From Myxococcus qinghaiensis (GTDB lineage Bacteria; Myxococcota; Myxococcia; Myxococcales; Myxococcaceae): a stretch of DNA of 64,000 bases. The notes under the pieces are model-generated. The model was not told where the DNA came from. It worked only from the letters and a program-made list of their open reading frames with translations, and did no database searches. The stretch lies in NCBI RefSeq assembly GCF_024198215.1, contig NZ_JAKCFA010000021.1, forward strand, positions 124,001-188,000, given 5' to 3'. Each line of letters starts with the position of its first letter. Within the stretch, counting starts at the first letter, position 1. Positions 51,378-60,060 of the stretch are shown here, piece by piece. The translations under genes were made by a program, and so were the position numbers.

Positions 51378-51569
51378 ATGCCCCTGCACTCATTGCGTCT
51401 CTGGTCATGCGTACTGCTCGCGCTGTGCGCATGTGTCGCGGTCCGCCCTGCCCAGCCCACCGCGACCGTTGCCCGCTGGAAGGAGCGTATCTACAGGCCC
51501 ACTCCGGAGTCGGTGTCGATTCCCTATCCGGAAGAGGTGGTCATCACCATCCCGGACGAGGAGTTCTGA
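51378..51569 (+). CDS. Small putative lipoprotein
   Basis: 63 residues from ATG 51378: a hydrophobic signal with Cys-containing end (LWSCVLLALCACVAV), then a short polar tail (RWKERIYRPTPESVSIPYPE). It follows the exported protein by 91 bases and may be co-transcribed. The ribosome binding site is weak; coding status is likely but not certain. Confidence 0.5.
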   Translation: MPLHSLRLWSCVLLALCACVAVRPAQPTATVARWKERIYRPTPESVSIPYPEEVVITIPDEEF

Positions 51570-51723
51570 CCTCGGAGTGGATGAGGGCGGTGCCTCGGAC
51601 GACGGGGCGGCTTTCGCCCATAGGTGATGACTATCCATCCATTGACGCCACGGGATTCACGGTGGCCGGACGCGAGGTCTATATGTGGATTCATCTCATT
51701 GCATGAGCACGAGGGGTGAATCC

Positions 51724-52047
51724 ATGACGACGCAATCACAGAAGGCAGCGAACGTTCACGTGGGCCTGCTGGTCCGCCTGGAGGCGAAGGCAGGCAAGGA
51801 GGCCGAGGTGCAGAAGTTCCTGGAGGGCGGTCTGTCCGTGGTCCAGGCAGAGCCGGCGACGGCGCAGTGGTTCGCGCTGCGCTTCGGTCCGACCTCCTTC
51901 GGCATCTTCGATACCTTCGCGGACGAGGCGGGTCGGCAGGCGCACCTGAGTGGCAAGGTGGCTGCGGCCCTGATGGCACAGGCTCCGGAGCTGCTCGCGC
52001 AGCCGCCGTCCATCGAGAAGGTGGAGCTGCTCGCGGTGAAGCTCTGA
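51724..52047 (+). CDS. Antibiotic biosynthesis monooxygenase (ABM) domain protein
   Basis: 107 residues with the ABM/YgiN fold pattern (VHVGLLVRLEAKAGKEAEVQ, LSVVQAEPATAQWFALRFG, GIFDTFADEAGRQAHLSG). ATG 51724 has GAGGGGTGA about seven bases upstream; an in-frame codon at 51685 is less likely. It is not close to the ABM protein at 12424-12759. It could be a small quinol/polyketide oxidase or a binding protein. It converges with a LysR gene. Confidence 0.85.
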   Translation: MTTQSQKAANVHVGLLVRLEAKAGKEAEVQKFLEGGLSVVQAEPATAQWFALRFGPTSFGIFDTFADEAGRQAHLSGKVAAALMAQAPELLAQPPSIEKVELLAVKL

Positions 52048-52120
52048 GCAGCCTCAGGCAGTGAGGGACGCGGGCGGGGAGGGCGCACCTTCGGCGGAGG
52101 TGGCCCTCGCCCGCTTCTCT

Positions 52121-53017
52121 TCAGGCGCCTGGACGCATGCGAACCGCGCCCTCCAGCAGCGTGCGCCAGAACAGCTTCGCGGCAGGGGGCGCGGTCCGGT
52201 CTCCCGAGCGCATCAGGGACACGGTGCGCTGGAGGGACGGTTCGACGAGCGGACGCGCCGTGGTGGCGCTCGATGAGGGCAGGAAGGAATGCTCGGGCAT
52301 GAAGGCGAAGCCGACGCCCGCGGCGACCAGGCTCTGCACCCACTCCTCGCGTTCGGTGCGATAGCTGGCGTACAGCACTACTTTGCGGGACGTGCACAGC
52401 GCGCCGACCTGTTCGCGCAGCTCGCAGGCGAGCCGGTCGACGTAGGGCTCATCGGCCAGCTCCTCCAGGGGCACGGTGTCCCGCGCGGCGAGGCGATGTC
52501 CGGGTGGGAGCACGACGAGGTAGCGTTCTTCGTAGAGCGGCGTGACGACGCACCAGTCAGGCGTGGGTGCGGCGGCGTGGGTGATGACGAGGTCCACCTC
52601 GGCTTCCTCCAACTGCCGCACCACCGTGTCGCGGGTGCCGACGCGGAGCTCGACCTCCACGCCGGGAGCGACGGCGCGAAACGCCGCCAGGTCGCGGGCC
52701 AATCGCGCGGGGCCGATGGTGCACAGCACGCCCACGCGCAGCGGAACCTGATTCAGCCGGCGGTGGTTCTCCGCGATGAGCGCCACGCTCCGGTTCTCAT
52801 CGTCGATGCGCTGGAGCCGGGGCAGCACCTGCCGGCCCAGGGGCGTGAGCTTCGCACCGCTCCTGTCACGCAGGAGCAGCGGCCCTCCCAATTCTCCCTC
52901 CAGCTTCTTGATGGCGGCGGTCAGCGTGGGCTGGGCCACGTGGCAGCGCTCCGCCGCGCGCGTGAAGCTGTGGGTCTCCGCCACCGCCAGGAAGTACCGG
53001 ACCTGATGCATCTCCAT
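52121..53017 (-). CDS. LysR family transcriptional regulator (CynR/OxyR-like group)
   Basis: 298 residues. The helix-turn-helix is at 1-62 (MEMHQVRYFLAVAETHSFTR, CHVAQPTLTAAIKKLEGELG, LLLRDRSGAKLTPLGRQVL), followed by an effector domain (VPLRVGVLCTIGPARLARDL). It is divergent from the serine hydrolase gene at 53177, 159 bases away, and is its likely regulator. Confidence 0.92.
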   Translation of the reverse strand: MEMHQVRYFLAVAETHSFTRAAERCHVAQPTLTAAIKKLEGELGGPLLLRDRSGAKLTPLGRQVLPRLQRIDDENRSVALIAENHRRLNQVPLRVGVLCTIGPARLARDLAAFRAVAPGVEVELRVGTRDTVVRQLEEAEVDLVITHAAAPTPDWCVVTPLYEERYLVVLPPGHRLAARDTVPLEELADEPYVDRLACELREQVGALCTSRKVVLYASYRTEREEWVQSLVAAGVGFAFMPEHSFLPSSSATTARPLVEPSLQRTVSLMRSGDRTAPPAAKLFWRTLLEGAVRMRPGA

Positions 53018-53176
53018 GCGGCACAGGCTCGCTCTTCATTCACGGGCAGGCAACCCTGGGGGCCGGCGCCTTCCTCGTGCATTCCAACGACGCCGCGAGA
53101 TGTTGGGCGACCGGCACCCCATGCGCCGTGCTGGCCACCGCATCCTCCTCGCCGACCCCCCTTTGGAGGAACGCCC

Positions 53177-54319
53177 ATGCGTGCCGCGCTTCTGCTCTCC
53201 CTCGTCCTTCCGTGGTCCCTCGCCCAGGCTCAGAGACTCCAGGAGCAGCCACCGCCGTTCGCCCAGGTCCTCGAGCGCGAAGTGCCAGCCCTGATGAAAG
53301 AAGCCCGCATCCAAGGCGCGGCCGTGGGGCTGATTGTCGGAGGCAGGCTGGTCTACGCGAAGGGCTTCGGCTTCGCGGACCACGCGGGCAAGGTGCCCGT
53401 GACGCCCGACACGGTGTTCTCGGCGGCCTCGCTGGCCAAGCCGATCGCCAGCTGGGTGACGATGCGCCTGGCCGAGCAGGGGAGCGTGCGGTTGGATGCG
53501 CCGGTGGCCGAGGTGCTGTCGCCGTGGCCGCTGGCGCGGAACCAGTTCGACCCGCGCGCGATTACGATTCGCCGCCTGCTGTCGCACACCGCGGGCACGA
53601 CCTTGGGTGGGTATCAGGGCTGGCTCGACTTCAAGGAGCTGCCGAGCCTGGAAGAGTCGCTGGCCGGCAAGACGAATGGACGCGGCGCGGTGGAGCTGTT
53701 CGCGCCGGTCGGTGTGAAATTCCAATACTCCGGCGGTGGCTACACCCTGATGCAGCTGGCCATCGAGCGGAGCACGCGGCGCAAGTATTCGGACCTGGCG
53801 CGGGAGCTGGTGTTCCGGCCGCTGGGCATGAAACACAGCAGCGTCGCCATGACGCCGGAGGTGCTGGCCGGCGCGGCGCAGGGACACGACGACGAGGGCA
53901 GGCCGGTACCGATGCGCTACTACGTCGAGCAGGCGCCTTCGACCTTGACCACCACCGTCCGCGACTTCGCGCGCTGGATGATTGCCGGCATGGCGAACAC
54001 CGCTGGCGCGCATCCACTGTCCCAGGCGCAGCTGGCCCAGCTGTACACCCCCGCGGAGCTGAGCACGCCGCGCGCGCCCGATGGCGCGGTCTACGGCCTG
54101 GGCCACTTCATCGAACGCCTCGGCGACGGCAGCATCGCCGTCGGTCATGACGGACGCAACCAAGCCGGCTTCCGCGCCAACTTCTTGATGCGTCCGCAAG
54201 CCGGCGACGGCATCGTCTTCTTCAGCAACTCCCGCAGCGGTCTGGCTCTGGACCGCATCGTCTGCCTGTGGAGCGCCGACGTGGCCAAGGTCGATGCGGT
54301 GAAGACCTGCAAGCCATAG
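53177..54319 (+). CDS. Exported serine hydrolase (class C beta-lactamase family)
   Basis: 380 residues with a Sec signal (MRAALLLSLVLPWSLAQAQ). The beta-lactamase/esterase signature is complete: SxxK with Ser85 and Lys88 (FSAASLAKPI), the Tyr motif in FQYSGGGYTLM, and a third motif HDGRN. The length and the lack of AmpC-specific blocks suggest a DD-peptidase-like or esterase-type member, not a resistance enzyme. ATG 53177 has GGAGGA six bases upstream. It is probably controlled by the divergent LysR gene. Confidence 0.9.
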   Translation: MRAALLLSLVLPWSLAQAQRLQEQPPPFAQVLEREVPALMKEARIQGAAVGLIVGGRLVYAKGFGFADHAGKVPVTPDTVFSAASLAKPIASWVTMRLAEQGSVRLDAPVAEVLSPWPLARNQFDPRAITIRRLLSHTAGTTLGGYQGWLDFKELPSLEESLAGKTNGRGAVELFAPVGVKFQYSGGGYTLMQLAIERSTRRKYSDLARELVFRPLGMKHSSVAMTPEVLAGAAQGHDDEGRPVPMRYYVEQAPSTLTTTVRDFARWMIAGMANTAGAHPLSQAQLAQLYTPAELSTPRAPDGAVYGLGHFIERLGDGSIAVGHDGRNQAGFRANFLMRPQAGDGIVFFSNSRSGLALDRIVCLWSADVAKVDAVKTCKP

Positions 54320-54423
54320 CGTTGCGTTCCCCGGCTCAAGCTGAAGCTATGATGACGGGGCGGGCCACCTGGCCCGAAGACCTATCGCCGGGAGCGGACC
54401 TGGCACCTGAGCGAGGACAGCCC

Positions 54424-55452
54424 GTGGAAATCCGACGCCTCTCCGCACCCGCCTGGTCGGCGTTCAAGTCCTGGTTGCTCAAGTTGCCCGGCGTGCCCGT
54501 CTCCCGCCTCCGGCTGCTGACGGGGGGCTGTCCGGCGGAGGAGCTGCCCGCGCTCGCGAAGGAACTCAAGCGCGTGCGAGCCGACTTCAAGAAACGTCCC
54601 AACGAAGTCTCCGCCCCCGCGGACGAGGGCCTCCGGAAGGACTACGCGGCGCTCGGTGTGCCCTGGTCCGCGTGGAGCGAGGTGGCGGGCGAGGTCCAGC
54701 GCGACCTGAAGCGCAAGCGGTACGCGCGTTGGACCGGAGTGGATGCGCTCGAGTTCCCCGAGGGGCCCTCCGCCCAGGACCTGGTGACCGTCTTGTTGTT
54801 CGGAGGCGTGGAGCAGGTCCGCGCCCATCTGCTGCGCCGCGCGTCGCTCGCCGCGGGCTCGCTGGAGGCGCTGTGGTGCCGCTGGCTGGCGGGTGAGCCG
54901 CTCGAACCCGAGACGCTGCGCGCGTTCGCGGGCTCGCCGGAGCGACTGGCGGAGCCCCTCTACACTCCAGGCCTCGAGGAGGTGCTGCCGCTGTACTTCG
55001 TCGAGCCGGACCCCGCACGGGCCGAGCGGGCGCTGGAGGTCGCCTCGGCCCAGCCAGGCTCGTCCCGGTCGCAACCGCTGATGGACTTCCTGCGCTCCCT
55101 GCTCGGCCTGTGGCGTCAGGACACTTCGGTGGAGGAGGTGAGGGCGCGCTTCGATGCGAGTGTCGCGACCGTCTCGCCCTCCGAAGTCTCATGGTTGAGC
55201 GCGCCCGCCTATCTGTATGGCCGATACATCGAGGCGCTCCCCGCACATGTGCTGTTGGAGCGGGTGGGCTCTCGTCTGGAGCGCATCGCCGTGCCCGCGC
55301 GAGTCGCCGATGTCCAGCCCGTGATGGAGGCCCTCGCCGCGCTCGAGGAGTTGACGGCGATGGGCCTGGGCCTCCGCGTGGAGCAGGGGCCCGGGATTGT
55401 GCTCCTCTCCGCACAGGAGCCGGAGACTGGGGGAGGGGACGAGTTCCTGTAG
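54424..55452 (+). CDS. Hypothetical protein
   Basis: 342 residues from GTG 54424, preferred because AGGA lies six bases upstream; ATG 54349 would add 25 residues. The protein is soluble, Ala/Leu/Glu/Arg-rich and mostly helical (ELPALAKELKRVRADFKK, SEVAGEVQRDLKRKRY). It has no signal, membrane segment or recognised motif. It follows the serine hydrolase on the same strand by about 100 bases. Confidence 0.7.
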   Translation: MEIRRLSAPAWSAFKSWLLKLPGVPVSRLRLLTGGCPAEELPALAKELKRVRADFKKRPNEVSAPADEGLRKDYAALGVPWSAWSEVAGEVQRDLKRKRYARWTGVDALEFPEGPSAQDLVTVLLFGGVEQVRAHLLRRASLAAGSLEALWCRWLAGEPLEPETLRAFAGSPERLAEPLYTPGLEEVLPLYFVEPDPARAERALEVASAQPGSSRSQPLMDFLRSLLGLWRQDTSVEEVRARFDASVATVSPSEVSWLSAPAYLYGRYIEALPAHVLLERVGSRLERIAVPARVADVQPVMEALAALEELTAMGLGLRVEQGPGIVLLSAQEPETGGGDEFL

Positions 55453-55543
55453 CGCGGCCGGTGGTGATGTCTCCGCGAACCACGGTGGAGACCGCGGCGT
55501 GTGCGTCTGCCACTCGCCGCGAGCCTGTCTCGCCGAGCCGCTG

Positions 55544-55972
55544 CTACGCCGAGCCGGGCTTTTCGCCGAGCCGCTTCGCTCGCTCCTCGGCCTCGCCCGG
55601 CACGTCGAACTCCGACGGGTCGAACAGCGGCCGGAGTTCGACCTCCATCTCTTCACCGTCCTGCACGAGGAGGCTGAACGGCGCGCGCCTAGCCCACTCG
55701 ATGGCCTCGGCGAACGTCTTGACCTCAAGCAGGCTGTAGCCGGCGATCAGCTCCTTGGCTTCGGCGAACGGGCCATCAATCACCTTGCACTGGGCCTTGG
55801 TGTACTGCACGCGCGCGCCGCGACTCATCGGCGTGAGGCCGGCGAGGTCGAGCAGCACGCCGGCCTTCCGCAACTCCTCGTTGAATTCGTGCATCGCGGC
55901 CAGCGCCTCCTGGGTCGGCTTCTGGCCCGCTTCGGTTTGCTGGGTCGCCTTCACCATCATCATGACCTTCAT
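55544..55972 (-). CDS. YCII-related (DGPF domain) protein
   Basis: 142 residues. The DGPF motif is present (CKVIDGPFAEAKELIAGYSL) in an alpha/beta fold like YciI/PhnB-type small proteins (MKVMMMVKATQQTEAGQKPT, ALAAMHEFNEELRKAGVLLD). ATG 55972 has GAGGAG about seven bases upstream. Such proteins often accompany ECF sigma factors or regulators, but none is adjacent here. Function unknown. Confidence 0.88.
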   Translation of the reverse strand: MKVMMMVKATQQTEAGQKPTQEALAAMHEFNEELRKAGVLLDLAGLTPMSRGARVQYTKAQCKVIDGPFAEAKELIAGYSLLEVKTFAEAIEWARRAPFSLLVQDGEEMEVELRPLFDPSEFDVPGEAEERAKRLGEKPGSA

Positions 55973-56130
55973 CGCGTGTCTCCTCGGGGCTCGGTTGGGG
56001 GCTCCAGGGAGGCGACGAACAGCGCGCCGCTGGATCGACACCCCCGATGCGGATTTTCGCCGCGCCGGTGGTGACGTCACTCGAAGCGACGCTCCCCTGG
56101 CCGTGCACAGGGTTGACTTGATTCAAAAGC

Positions 56131-57096
56131 CTAGGGGGCAATCGGCGCCAGGAGTGGTTCGCCTGGCGTGGACGCCCGCCGATACGCGCCGGGGCCCACG
56201 CCCCAGCGACGCTTGAAGGCCTTGCTGAAGGCGGGCGCGCTCTTGTAGCCCGCGCGTTCGGCGATGGCCTCCAGGCTGTCGTCGGACTCATGCAGCCACC
56301 GCGCGGAGCGGGTCATCCGCCAGTTCGACAGGTAGTTCAAGGGTGTCTCCCCCACCAGCGAGTGGAAGCGCGCGGCGAACCCGGAGCGTGACAGGCCCAC
56401 GGCCGAGGCCAGCCGCTCCACCGTCCAGGGCGTGCCTGGCTGCTCGTGCATCAGGGCCAGCGCGTTCCCGACGGTTGGATCCGCCAGCGCCCTCCACCCC
56501 GCCTCCCCAGCCCGCGCGAGCAGCGACTGGGCACGCAGCGCCTGCACCAGCAGTACGTCCGCCAGACGGCCGAGCACCAGGGCGCTCCCTGGCCCTGGCG
56601 CGGCGGTCTCCGCGGAGAGGAGCTGCACGGTGGCGGCGAGCAACGGCGTCCTGCCGGATTCCTGCGTGGACAGGTGGATGATGGACGGGAAGGCCCGCAG
56701 CAGCGGGTGCGTGGGGTCCACGCCGAACTGGAAGCAGCCGGTGATCAACGTGGTGGCCGCGCCCGGCCCTCCCAGCCGGGCGGCCGTTCCCGACGAAGCC
56801 CGGAGCTGCTGCTGGGGGATGAAGTCGCGAGGAACCTTCCGGGTGCCGTCATCCAGCACGTGGGCAGGGGCGCGGGGCAGGAGCACCACGTCGCCAGCGG
56901 ACACGAACACCGGTTCAACCAGGCCCTCCACCTGGAGGCGCAGTCCTCCCCGCGCCACCACGTAGAAGGACGCATTGGCCTTGCGGGGCAGTCGCAGCGC
57001 CCACGGCGCACCCAGCTCGAAGCGACCGAAGAGCAGCGTCTTGAACCGCAGCGTCTCCAGGACATCGGAAACCACGTCGGTCTTTTCATCTGGCAT
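56131..57096 (-). CDS. AraC family transcriptional regulator with cupin-type sensor
   Basis: 321 residues from ATG 57096. A cupin-type N-terminal domain (FELGAPWALRLPRKANASFY, SAGDVVLLPRAPAHVLDDG) precedes the two AraC helix-turn-helix units (TVERLASAVGLSRSGFAARF, LEAIAERAGYKSAPAFSKAF). Longer starts at 57135 or 57210 would put the operator-like direct repeats at 57100-57137 inside the gene, so 57096 is preferred. It is divergent from the NmrA-like gene at 57272. Confidence 0.85.
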   Translation of the reverse strand: MPDEKTDVVSDVLETLRFKTLLFGRFELGAPWALRLPRKANASFYVVARGGLRLQVEGLVEPVFVSAGDVVLLPRAPAHVLDDGTRKVPRDFIPQQQLRASSGTAARLGGPGAATTLITGCFQFGVDPTHPLLRAFPSIIHLSTQESGRTPLLAATVQLLSAETAAPGPGSALVLGRLADVLLVQALRAQSLLARAGEAGWRALADPTVGNALALMHEQPGTPWTVERLASAVGLSRSGFAARFHSLVGETPLNYLSNWRMTRSARWLHESDDSLEAIAERAGYKSAPAFSKAFKRRWGVGPGAYRRASTPGEPLLAPIAP

Positions 57097-57099
57097 CGC

Positions 57100-57137
57100 T
57101 GGACGCTCTGACAGTTCTTTTGGACGCAGTGACATTG
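57100..57137. promoter_or_regulatory. AraC-type operator: two direct repeats 21 bases apart
   Basis: TGGACGCTCTGACAGTT (57100-57116) and TGGACGCAGTGACATTG (57121-57137) repeat with a phase of exactly 21 bases, i.e. two helical turns, the usual layout for an AraC family dimer or two-domain protein. They lie between the AraC gene and the divergent NmrA-like gene. An inverted GGACGCTC/GAGCGTCC relation is also present in the same stretch. Confidence 0.6.
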
Positions 57138-57271
57138 AGCGTCCATAACGACATGCACATTCTAGATCCATCCCGTTGATGGAGATTCCCCATGGAGCTT
57201 GCCGATTCAACTTCCGACCTCTCCCGCCTGATGGACGCGCACCTCGCGATCAGCGGCACGAAGGAGCAGGC

Positions 57272-58122
57272 ATGAAGCCGCGCATCCTCGTCACCGGCGC
57301 CTCTGGCAACACGGGTCGTCCCATCGCTCAAGCACTGGCCTCGGAAGGGTTTCGGGTGAGGACCGCCACGCGGAGCACGACACCCCGCTCCCCTTGACCG
57401 AGCACGTCCGCTTCGACTGGACGGCCCCCACCACGCACGAAGCCGCGGTGGACGGCGTGGACCGGATGTACCTGCTGGTGCCCGCGATGGCGGACCCGTC
57501 CCCCCTCATGATTTCGTTCATCGAACGCGCGATGGCCAGGGGCGTGCGGCGCGTCGTCCTGCTCGGCGCCTCCGCCATCGCGGAGGGAAGCCCTGGACTG
57601 GGGCAGGTGCACCGCTTCCTGCGCGAGCACGCCCCGGAGTGGAGCGTGCTGCAGCCGTCGTGGTTCATGCAGAACTTCTCCAACCCCCAGAACCAGCACG
57701 GGGCCAGCGTCCGGCGCAATGGCCTGCTGATGACCTCCACGGGCAAGGGGCGCGTCGGGTTCGTGGACGCGGCGGACATCGCGGCGGTTGGCGTCCGGGC
57801 ACTCGCGGACGAGCCCTCCCATGACACCGCGCACGTCATCACCGGCCCCCAGGCGCTGAGCTACGACGACGTCGCGGCGGAGCTGTCCCGGGTGTCGGGC
57901 CGTCCCATCCGGCATGTGCATGCGAGCCTGGAGGAGGTGCGCCGGCACCTCCAGGAGGGGACGGGCATGCCGGAGGCCTACGCGAGCCTGCTCGCAAGCC
58001 TGGATGTGCCCATCCGGGAGGGGGCCGAGGACCGCGTGACGGACACCGTGCTGCGCGTCACCGGGCGGGCACCGCGCACGTTCGAAGCCTTCGCCCAGGC
58101 CCACGCCCGCGCCTGGCGTTGA
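57272..58122 (+). pseudogene. NmrA-like NAD(P)-binding reductase, frameshifted
   Basis: ATG 57272 (AAGGAG five bases upstream) begins a clear NmrA/azoreductase-like protein (ILVTGASGNTGRPIAQALAS), but the frame stops at 57397. The continuation is in the next frame from about 57376 to 58122 (LTEHVRFDW, VDRMYLLVPAMADPS, ADIAAVGVRALADEPSHDTA, TGPQALSYDDVAAELS). Insertion of one base in or near the C-rich stretch at 57376-57394 would restore about 284 residues. It is either a real frameshift or a sequencing error. The divergent AraC regulator and its operator are intact. Confidence 0.75.
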
Positions 58123-58287
58123 CACGACAGGCGCTCCCCGTCGTCAAAGGCGTTGTCGGCTCGGCTGACGTGCCGGACCGCCAGTGCACCCAGGCGCGCC
58201 TCGCTCACGCGCCTTGGCTCCAGGGTGGCCTTGACGCGCTCATGACGCTGACGGCGGCGCGGAGTCCGCTGAGGCAGGCGAAACGCG

Positions 58288-59766
58288 CTACGCCGTGCGC
58301 GGCGGTCCGAACCATCGGGTCAGGGCCTCACGCAGACCCTGGTCCGTGCCCTCGCCCACCCACGCGACGTGTCCGTCCGGTCGAATCAGCACCGCGACGG
58401 GCGCCGTGACAGCGCCGAGCGCCGGGAGCTCCCACGCTCCCGTGTAGCGAGCAGCGACCGTCCGGACCCGGTCCGCCCAGGGCGTGACGTCGAGCGTGCC
58501 GGGCTCGCCCAGGTCGAGCAGCACCGGCCGCGCCCCGTGCAACAGGTGGAACACGCGCCGCGGGCCGTCGTCGGTGACCAGGTCGAGGTCCGGCATGCGG
58601 CGGCCGAGCAGCGGGTGTCCGTTGCCCAGGTCGTAGTGGACGTCCAGTCCCGACATCATCGCCGCGTACTGCTTGCGGGGTCCGTCCATCCGCAGCAACT
58701 CCGCCAGCGTCTCGCGCACGGCGTCCATCCGCGCGTCGCCGCGGCTCAGCGCCGTCTGCGCCATGGTCTTCCGCAGCGCACGGGCCGCGACGGGATGCCG
58801 CTCGGCCTGGTACGTGTCGAGCAGGCTCTCCGGCGAGACGCCGCGCACGACCTGGGCCAGCTTCCACCCCAGGTTCACGGCATCCTGCACGCCGAGGTTG
58901 AGCCCCTGTCCGCCCATGGGCGAGTGCACGTGGGCCGCGTCGCCGGCCAGGAGCACCCGCCCGGTGCGGTAGGACGCCGCCTGCCGCGTCATGTCGGTGA
59001 ACCTGGAGAGGGACGTGGCGCCGCGCAGGCCGTAGTCCGTCCCGTAGAGCGCGATGAGCCCCTCGCGCAGAACCTCCAGGGTCGGCGCGTCGCCCGTGCT
59101 GACCTGCTCCTCTCTCAGCACGACGCCTACACGGCCACCCTCCATCGGGCCCATGGCGTAGGTGCCCTTCTCGTCCCGGCGGATGCCGAAGGCCGGCGCT
59201 CCGGTCATCTCGACCTCGGCGATGAGGTAGCTGATGGACGCGTCCCACCCCGGGAACTCGATGCCCGCCGACTTGCGGACGAGGCTGCGCCCCCCGTCGC
59301 ACCCGACGAGGTACTTCGCCCGCAACGCACGGCCATCGGACAGCTCGACGTCGACGCCGGTGCCGTCCTGCGCGAAGCCCGTCACCTCGCACCCCCGGTA
59401 GATGGGCACCGCCAGCTCGCCCACCCACTCCGCCAGGATGCGCTCGAAGCGCTCCTGCATGAGCGCGAGCCCGTGGTTGTGACGCGTCGGGAAGTCACTG
59501 AGGTCCAGGGGCGCCTGTCCGAACGCGACGTTCTGGACCGCCTGCCCTTGCGAGACGAAGCGCTCGACGACCCCGCGCTGGTCGAGCACCTCCAGGCTGC
59601 GCGCGTGCAGTCCGCGCGAGCGCGAGCCGGTGACCTCCTGACTGGCGCGCCGCTCGACGATGGCCACGTCCACCTGCGCCAACGCCAGCTCCGCCGCCAG
59701 CATCAGCCCGGTCGGGCCTCCTCCAGCAATCACCACCGCGTGCTGTGTCACCACGTCCGTGTGCAT
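58288..59766 (-). CDS. FAD-dependent aromatic monooxygenase
   Basis: 492 residues of the PHBH/PheA/Rox group. FAD motif GGGPTG (15-20) in AVVIAGGGPTGLMLAAELAL, the DG motif in LVGCDGGRSLVRKSAGI (155-171), and the GD motif AGDAAHVHSPMGGQGLN (274-290). The C-terminal ~110 residues are the thioredoxin-like region of larger members (VFHLLHGARPVLLDLGEP, VLIRPDGHVAWVG). It would hydroxylate a phenolic or polyketide substrate using NAD(P)H. Similar enzymes include rifampicin monooxygenase, so a drug-inactivating role is possible but unproven. It stands alone here. Confidence 0.9.
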   Translation of the reverse strand: MHTDVVTQHAVVIAGGGPTGLMLAAELALAQVDVAIVERRASQEVTGSRSRGLHARSLEVLDQRGVVERFVSQGQAVQNVAFGQAPLDLSDFPTRHNHGLALMQERFERILAEWVGELAVPIYRGCEVTGFAQDGTGVDVELSDGRALRAKYLVGCDGGRSLVRKSAGIEFPGWDASISYLIAEVEMTGAPAFGIRRDEKGTYAMGPMEGGRVGVVLREEQVSTGDAPTLEVLREGLIALYGTDYGLRGATSLSRFTDMTRQAASYRTGRVLLAGDAAHVHSPMGGQGLNLGVQDAVNLGWKLAQVVRGVSPESLLDTYQAERHPVAARALRKTMAQTALSRGDARMDAVRETLAELLRMDGPRKQYAAMMSGLDVHYDLGNGHPLLGRRMPDLDLVTDDGPRRVFHLLHGARPVLLDLGEPGTLDVTPWADRVRTVAARYTGAWELPALGAVTAPVAVLIRPDGHVAWVGEGTDQGLREALTRWFGPPRTA

Positions 59767-60060
59767 CTCGTCCTCCTGCTCCTTGAGCGAAACGGACGAC
59801 GGTGGAGCATGACCGGGGGGGCTTGCGGCAATACCCGGGGTCTGGCATTTGCTGGCAGTGGAAAGAGCGGCGAGGGTCTCCGTGGCTCCTCCAGCGGCCC
59901 TTCTCGAATCCCTGGGAGGCGCGCGCGACTGACTTCCGCGCCGACTGGAGATGGGACGCGACGGCCTCGTGCGCCTCGCTTACTCGAGCGGGCCATGGTG
60001 CCCCGTGCCCACGGCGGTAAAGGCAGGCGCTACGTCACGGCGTGGCGACCGTGCCGACGT

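Noticed and set aside
52289..53176. Upstream in-frame extension of the serine hydrolase
   Set aside because: It runs antisense to the LysR gene; the signal peptide and GGAGGA site place the start at 53177.
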